This document shows positions 7,731 to 12,880 of a DNA stretch of 12,880 nucleotides, in pieces. The DNA is taken from positions 1-12,880 of the forward strand of contig LSSN01003995.1 in assembly GCA_001970855.1 (NCBI GenBank). The letters run 5' to 3'. How positions within the stretch are numbered: position 1 is the stretch's first letter; the number at the start of each line of letters is the position of its first letter. The notes under the pieces were generated by a model. The model was not told where the DNA came from and made no database searches. It worked only from the letters and a program-made list of their open reading frames with translations. This DNA is from Smittium culicis. Lineage: Eukaryota; Kickxellomycota; Harpellomycetes; Harpellales; Legeriomycetaceae. The position numbers and the translations under genes are program-made.

Positions 7731-7765
7731 GATCCTCCGCCGGTCCTGTGAAAAAAAATAAAATA
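7731..7765 (+). other. GC-rich 20-mer followed by an A-rich tail
   Basis: GATCCTCCGCCGGTCCTGTG (7731-7750) is 70% G+C, the highest local value seen, and is followed at once by eight A residues and AAT-type repeats. A GC-richer segment ending in an A tail resembles the 3' end of a retroposed sequence (SINE or processed copy). No RNA polymerase III boxes or tRNA-like body were found upstream, so this stays a guess. Confidence 0.2.
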
Positions 7766-8289
7766 AATAGCAGTTTTAATAGTTTATTTGGTAATTTCTT
7801 ATCTTTTGAATATTTATTTCTTCGAGTTAATAAACAATATAAGAATAATAAAAATAATAAACATAATAAAAAAAAGGAAAAGTAAAATAAAAAAGTTAAA
7901 TTTAGCTAAGAACAAAATTTAAACTCGCACCATTAAAAAGCTTAAAATTTGAAATTAAACTTGGAAAATCAATCGAATTTTTTACGAAAAAAAACCCACT
8001 TATACACTTATAAAGATCTAATAATTAAAGCCTCAAAAGCGCATATATAAATTGTATATTTATAGATCATGCTCAATAATCAAACAAACTAAGAGCATAA
8101 ATTCGAATCACGTGATCCCTGAATCTTTGGTATATAAAACGACATAATATATTAAATTCATTAATTGATATAAAATTAGTGGTACTCAAATTATACCAAA
8201 AATATATTCTTCAATAGCTTATAATATTTGTGAAAGTGTCACGCTATTAGTTACTCAATAAAATTATAATTGGTTTACAAACTAATAAG
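7766..8289. other. Non-coding spacer with A-rich stretch
   Basis: 7827-7905 is dominated by A with AAT and AAAT repeats. ATGCTC (8069-8074) and GAGCAT (8093-8098) form a weak stem beside ATTCGAATC. I tested that as a tRNA T-arm and rejected it. No gene seen. Confidence 0.45.
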
Positions 8290-8303
8290 TTTTTTTTTTT
8301 TTT
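8290..8303. repeat. T14 homopolymer
   Basis: Fourteen T residues followed by AAAACGA. Its length is likely to vary by slippage. Confidence 0.8.
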
Positions 8304-8460
8304 AAAACGAATAAAAAGAATGATTTTTAACAAGCTTATTTATTATTTTATACTAAACGAATAGTAAGATAAATACAAGTCAAAGTTATCAAAGTTATTT
8401 TAATTAATTCCAAATTTCAAGTTCAAAGTATTTAGGGATTTTGTTTCATCGAAAATTCGG

Positions 8461-8580
8461 TGTTCTGCCTCATTTCCTTTTTTTCAGCTTTTTATATCTT
8501 TTCATTTTTTTTATTTGTTTTTTTTTTATTTCTGATTTTTTTTGTACTTTCCTTTATTTTTGTTTCCTTTTGATATTTTC
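8461..8580 (+). repeat. Pyrimidine-rich tract, 83% T+C
   Basis: About 100 of 120 bases are T or C, with several T runs of 7-10. It ends near repeated TTCGGT/ATTCGG motifs, and AAGTAAGTAAA, which resembles a 5' splice-site sequence, follows at about 8610. The tract could be simple sequence, part of an intron or a promoter-type T tract. No exon was identified beside it. Confidence 0.5.
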
Positions 8581-8679
8581 GGTATTCGGTTATTTCGAAT
8601 GCTTCCGCAATAAGTAAGTAAAATCTTTATTTATTTTATTTTATTTTTTTATGAAGAGTTGATTTATATTTATAAATAC

Positions 8680-8705
8680 TTAACATAAATATGATTTTAT
8701 GTTAA
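8680..8705. repeat. Perfect 10-bp hairpin, first of a pair
   Basis: TTAACATAAA (8680-8689) pairs perfectly with TTTATGTTAA (8696-8705) across the loop TATGAT. It lies 3 bp before a second, longer hairpin. Not a bacterial-type terminator: the stem is nearly all A/T. Confidence 0.6.
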
Positions 8706-8708
8706 TCA

Positions 8709-8750
8709 TAAATATTTAGGTAATCTTAATTGGATTACCTAAAATATTTA
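8709..8750. repeat. Strong 17-bp hairpin, second of a pair
   Basis: TAAATATTTAGGTAATC (8709-8725) pairs with GATTACCTAAAATATTTA (8733-8750) with one extra A bulged in the right arm; the loop is TTAATTG. This is the longest stem in the window. Role unknown; candidates are a foldback element relic, a cruciform-forming site or part of a transcript. Confidence 0.65.
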
Positions 8751-9651
8751 CTACAAAAGTATCAAAATTCAAAAAAAAATCATTTAAAAAAATATTAATT
8801 ATTTTTTCTCTACTACTAGATTAAATCAAATGAGAATAATTTTAAGATTAAATATCAATATTGAATTTATCTGATTAAAATTAAATTGTACATGAGTTAA
8901 ATTAGAAATTGTATAGAACGACTTATAATTATTAAAATTTACATCAAAGAAAAAATGAATAAAGAATTGAAATGAAAGAGTAAATCTAATTTGATAGATA
9001 AAAATGTATCTATTTGAATGGTAATTTTCTATCATTGATTTTAATAATGAGACTATGCATTAATATTTTTATTGAAAAAAAACACTAAAAATCTACTTTT
9101 AAATAATAATAATAATACATTTAATTTTAATTATCATAATATCGAGATAAAAATGATGTCTATAATTAACTTGGAATTAATTTTGAATTAAGAATATATT
9201 TATATTTTAATCATATTTAGAATTGCGAATAATTTTTAATTTTATTCCTGAAAGTAAATTAGATAGCTTAGCTTATGTTTTTTGACATTAATTACATGAG
9301 AACGTAGATATACATAATATCTTCTGTATCTTAATTAGTATTAGCTCTGATTTTTAAGATTTTTTTCTTCGAAGTAATTCATAATTATTTATCCGAGTAT
9401 TTAATTTATTTATTTGAAGAAACTATAGATAATTTATTGAAAATTTTACAAGAGGATTAACTGTTTTTATAATAAATCGATTATCATTTTTATCATTTTC
9501 GTAACACAGTAATTATATAGTATTTAATTGTTAATTATACTTAGAAAAATTGACAGAAAATAAATTTTATACAAGCTTAAATAAGATTTTTGACCAAATA
9601 AAAATTCCAAACTCAACCCTAGACAAACTAATTCTAAAATAATTTATATGA
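8751..9651. other. Non-coding AT-rich spacer
   Basis: About 900 bp with no supportable gene. The minus-strand open stretch at 8826-9035 encodes mainly F, I, N, Y and S, as random AT-rich DNA would. An (AAT)5 microsatellite lies at about 9102-9117. Confidence 0.5.
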
Positions 9652-9855
9652 TATATAAAACTGGAAAATTACTCTAAATTTTATGAGCATCTGCGGTGCT
9701 ACAAGTGCACAAAAAAAAAAAGAATTAATCATCAATAAAATTAAATTAATTTTGCATACCCCCGTATCGGAAAAGCTGTTGGAAGATATCTTGATCGCCA
9801 AACCGAGATAAATCGATATAAAGTAGGAAAAATTATTATAAAAAAATTTTTTTGA
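9652..9855 (+). other. Two GC-rich patches with open frames on both strands, unidentified
   Basis: GC-rich patches lie at 9685-9710 and 9754-9808. The plus frame starting at 9652 reads through to TGA at 9853-9855, interrupted only by TAA at 9736 and 9742. It includes LRCYKCTKKK and, after the stops, the 36-codon run at 9745-9852 containing YPRIGKAVGRYLDRQTEINR. CX2C resembles half of a zinc knuckle but the rest is absent. A 10-A run at 9711-9720 could hide a frameshift. The minus strand is open for 75 codons (9634-9861) with an ATG. Neither frame matches a family I recognise. A decayed exon or transposon coding relic is possible. Confidence 0.2.
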
Positions 9856-9889
9856 TTCCAAAAATTGAGTTAATCAAGCAAAAAATAAA

Positions 9890-9913
9890 ATATAGCACAT
9901 GAATATGCTATAT
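9890..9913. repeat. Perfect 8-bp hairpin
   Basis: ATATAGCA (9890-9897) pairs with TGCTATAT (9906-9913) across the loop CATGAATA. Lies 35 bp after the open-frame island. Confidence 0.45.
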
Positions 9914-10318
9914 CGAAAATATTAAGATCTAAAATCGTGATACTAAAACCAATTTAATGAGTATAATTTGATAATTATTCATTGATTTTAGAATCATAAG
10001 TGCTGTATTGTATAGTTATATGATCAAAAAATTTTTGATACATACAAACCATTAATAAATCGACCGAGTATAGAAGTGTAATACGAAATTATTTCACAGA
10101 ATCAAATATACTCTTTTAATGTCTTGTATATTTTAAATTAATGGCTGAATGCGGAATAAAATTATTTAGGCTCATTTCTTGAATTTCGGAACTCCTTAAT
10201 ATCATGATAATTTTATATTTTTTGAATCATCTATGGTTGTTAAATCGGAACTATAATCTTCATAGATCGGTTTAGGTATTGATAAATGACTATAAAAGGC
10301 TATAAACGCTGTGTAATA
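9914..10318. other. Non-coding spacer
   Basis: AT-rich, with the palindrome TATCATGATA near 10199. TGCGGAAT (10150-10157) is an 8-bp inverted match to ATTCCGCA (10592-10599). No gene seen. Confidence 0.4.
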
Positions 10319-10693
10319 TCAATAATCGAGGATATGGCTAATTATATGACATTTTAGGGTCAAAAAGTCAGCATTAATGACTATTAAATATAAATTTAAA
10401 GATAATTGAGCTCTTTAAAATAAAATTTATAAAGCCTATTTTGCTGTATAGGCTGAATATACCTTCATGAGGTAGTCTGATGTGCTCACTACCATCAAAA
10501 TGTATCTCTTAATTCTATTCTGATTACGTTTTTATGCTAATTTAGGGATATATTTGGCGTGAAATAAATCAGATTAAGCCATTGAAATCTAATTCCGCAA
10601 GTAATTCATACTGGTTGTCAGTTTCTTTAGTTCAGCGGCCATGTAGTCCACTAGACACGAACTGGGAATAAAATTGGCGTTTATTCGTACCAT
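10319..10693 (-). other. Possible small coding sequence or exon relic, minus strand
   Basis: Bases 10571-10680 have about 40% G+C. From ATG (10691-10693) the minus strand is open for 34 codons under the standard code, to TAG at 10589-10591, and includes DYMAAELKKLTTSMNYLRN. The same frame continues to TGA at 10319-10321 if TAA and TAG are sense codons. That gives 124 residues, six of them at TAA/TAG, with balanced composition and a basic stretch (KLAQKRNQNRIKRY, taking TAA as glutamine). In-frame TGA lies six codons before the ATG, so the start is bounded. Runs of this length without TGA are expected by chance here, so the reading is only a hypothesis. Alternatives are a short standard-code peptide, a pseudogene fragment or chance. 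No family recognised. Confidence 0.2.
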
Positions 10694-11426
10694 TAAAGAT
10701 TAAAATTTTCAATTTAATGAATTGAAGCACCTATTATATAAAATTTTTTCTCTCATATGCTCCAAATTATTTGAAATTAATCAGAATATATTATAGAAAA
10801 TGATTTAATGGCCTGTCTGTCATCTAAAAGTGATTTGTGGACCGGAAAATTAATAAAAAAAGAAGCTAGGTTGAAAATAAATTATTTTATCTGGAATTGA
10901 ATATTTGATTTAAAAAAGATATGTTAAATTTGTATAGTTACATTTGGGCCACCCAATTTCTGTCAAAAACTAAAATCTCAATCCAAAATTCAAAAGTTTT
11001 GAGCCTGATCTAACTTTTATATTTATGAAAAAGCCTATCAAGAAATTCTAAGGTATATTACACTATTTCTAGTTAATAATAGAACTGAACTGAAACGCTT
11101 TAATTTCTAATTACAACGAATGTATATTGGGAGTATTCTAAAGGCTCTAGGGATTTTCAAATGCGGGAAAATCATTTATATAAAATTGAGCTTAGTAAAT
11201 TAAAACTCGTATTATAAAACATAAATAATTTTTAATCTACACAGGATCAGAGATCTAAGGGCTAATATATGACAAGTAGAATATTTATGGATATTAAATT
11301 AATGCTTAAAAAAATTTCATATTTTTTAATATATATAAATAAATCATAAAAAATAATTTTTAATGCTGTGTAAAGAATGATAATTTAGAAAGTGTTAATA
11401 TAATATCAAAATAAAATCATGGTATC
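10694..11426. other. Non-coding spacer
   Basis: Mixed AT-rich sequence with slightly higher G+C up to about 11160. No open frame, RNA or repeat stands out. Confidence 0.45.
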
Positions 11427-11465
11427 ATATAAATTTTATGAATGTATCTGATATAAAATTTATAT
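11427..11465. repeat. Perfect 13-bp inverted repeat
   Basis: ATATAAATTTTAT (11427-11439) and ATAAAATTTATAT (11453-11465) are exact reverse complements around a 13-base loop. The arms contain only A and T, so chance is more likely than for the stem at 8709-8750. Confidence 0.5.
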
Positions 11466-12880
11466 TGAAATCTATCTAAAATTAAAATTGTTAATCATTT
11501 TTTATTAAATTGAATATTTTTAATAATTATCAAGACCGAAAATTAAATAAAAAGTATAAGTGATAATAGTTAAGGATATAAATATTAGAGGCTCATTACT
11601 TTTAATATATTAAAAGGTATAAACTATTATTTTTTATGATTAATTTAAATTTGTGCCGGATATTTGCAAAATTATTAAGTATCCAGATATTTAAAATTTT
11701 TGATTCATATTTTTTTTATATATACAATAATAAAAATAAATAAATGACTGTGAAAATTAATTCTATAAGCAATAGAAAAAACACAATTAATTTATTAAAT
11801 TAAATTTTTTATGTACATTAAATTTTGTTTGGGCTTATTAAATACTTTCTATACTAAATGAGATAATATCATTAAATATGTGTTAATATGTTTGCGTTTC
11901 TTTAGTAGAGTAATGGTTTCAGAAATCAATTCAATAAAGAATAAAAATATTGAGTAGATTTTGATTTTGTCATTTTTTTTAATATTTAAATGGAAAAGTC
12001 ACGATTTGAATATTATTACAAGTATTTATAGGCTTTGATATGAAATAAAAGTTATATATGTGTAATGAATAAGTCAATATTGTCATAATAATACCCGTAA
12101 AATTTTTACCCATAAATAAAGCCAAAAATACTTCAAATAATTAATTTTAATTTTTAATTTTTTACAAGATAATCTTTTTAATTTAATTCTGTTTATACTT
12201 TTCATAATTTTTTATTTTATACATTAATAATATAATTCAACAAAAAAATAGATCCTTACTCTTAGCTTTGGAAATTTTTGGATTAAAGTGAATAGTATTA
12301 ATATAAATATCCACTTGAGTAGCAATACTGTACACGTAAATATTTCAATAATTTATTTTCCCTGATACTAATAATAATAATTGTTGGTTTAAACATAATA
12401 AAATAATTATATATATATCAGAAAAAAAAATTGAGGTTACTTCTTTTTTTGTGATAGGACTTTTAGTAATTTTTATATGTAATAAATGGGCATATTTTTC
12501 CTAAATATAATTAAATAAATATTTTATAATATATCAACATTTATGATTATTCTCTTGTATAATATCGAAATAAGATCAGCATGTTGCTATTAAATGAAAA
12601 ATTTTTATCAAATATGTATTATATTAAATTTTAATTTTATATTTTTCTGACTAGAATTAATATGAAACTACTTTAATAATTAAAGTATATAATAAATTAA
12701 ATATTGAAGCTTTGAAATTCACAATATAATTATTTCTTACAAAAACAATTTTTTAGTCAATTTAATAGAGTTATAAGAATAGTAAAATTAATTGGGCTCG
12801 TTAAATTTTAAAGTGCAAGTGTAATTTTGTGTATTTTCAAAAATAGTTAAAATTTATCGAGTTATAGAATCAAATGAACG
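11466..12880. other. Non-coding AT-rich spacer to the window end
   Basis: About 1.4 kb with no supportable gene. Simple stretches include (AAT)4 near 12370 and a short TA run near 12408-12418. No MITE end of the family seen upstream was found here. Confidence 0.5.

Noticed and set aside
8069..8112. tRNA-like T-arm (ATTCGAATC) with a nearby stem ATGCTC/GAGCAT
   Set aside because: The expected GG...CC pairing around the loop is absent, there is no acceptor stem at the right distance, and no A-box was found upstream.
8709..8750. Hairpin as a bacterial intrinsic terminator
   Set aside because: The stem is mostly A/T, no gene precedes it on either strand, and the window looks eukaryotic.
8826..9035. 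Minus-strand open frame of 69 codons
   Set aside because: Rich in F, I, N and Y with low complexity and no G+C rise; no family recognised, consistent with chance.

Overview
The window reads as non-coding nuclear DNA from a very AT-rich eukaryote. G+C is roughly a fifth to a quarter overall, somewhat higher in the first 2.8 kb and below 10% in places. No open frame of convincing length or composition occurs on either strand under the standard code. I see no rRNA, no tRNA (no B-box with pairing arms) and no CRISPR array or other bacterial feature. The best taxonomic clue is a family of short transposons with TTAA target sites and CCCTTTC ends, the signature of piggyBac-type elements. These are common in invertebrates and also occur in some protists and fungi. 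The sequence alone does not fix the organism. A lineage that reads TAA/TAG as sense codons (many ciliates) cannot be excluded, but only weak hints point that way.

Layout. Positions 1-2809 hold a cluster of about seven copies or fragments of one non-autonomous element (a MITE) of 188-191 bp: 1-64 (cut by the window edge), 571-761, 809-996, a reverse fragment at 1001-1025, 1026-1213, a diverged copy at 2423-2612, and 2617-2805. They are partly nested or back to back, sharing target sites at 997-1000 and 2613-2616. A direct repeat of about 53 bp (69-121 and 258-310) lies beside the first copy. A small GC-rich island sits at about 2158-2215.

Positions 2810-12880 are more AT-rich and carry no clear copy of the family. 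They contain a two-copy repeat of period 132-133 bp (3780-4008), several perfect inverted repeats able to form hairpins (7273-7340, 8680-8750, 9890-9913, 11427-11465), simple repeats and homopolymer tracts (C10 at 3568-3577, T14 at 8290-8303, an 83% pyrimidine stretch at 8461-8580), and three islands of about 40% G+C that hold short open frames (5322-5474, 9652-9855, 10319-10693). The islands are the only places where decayed exons or unusual-code coding sequence might be hidden. I recognise no protein family in them and give them low confidence.

No operon or pathway can be described. The main biological content is repeated TTAA-targeted transposition into one neighbourhood, including insertion next to and probably into earlier copies.
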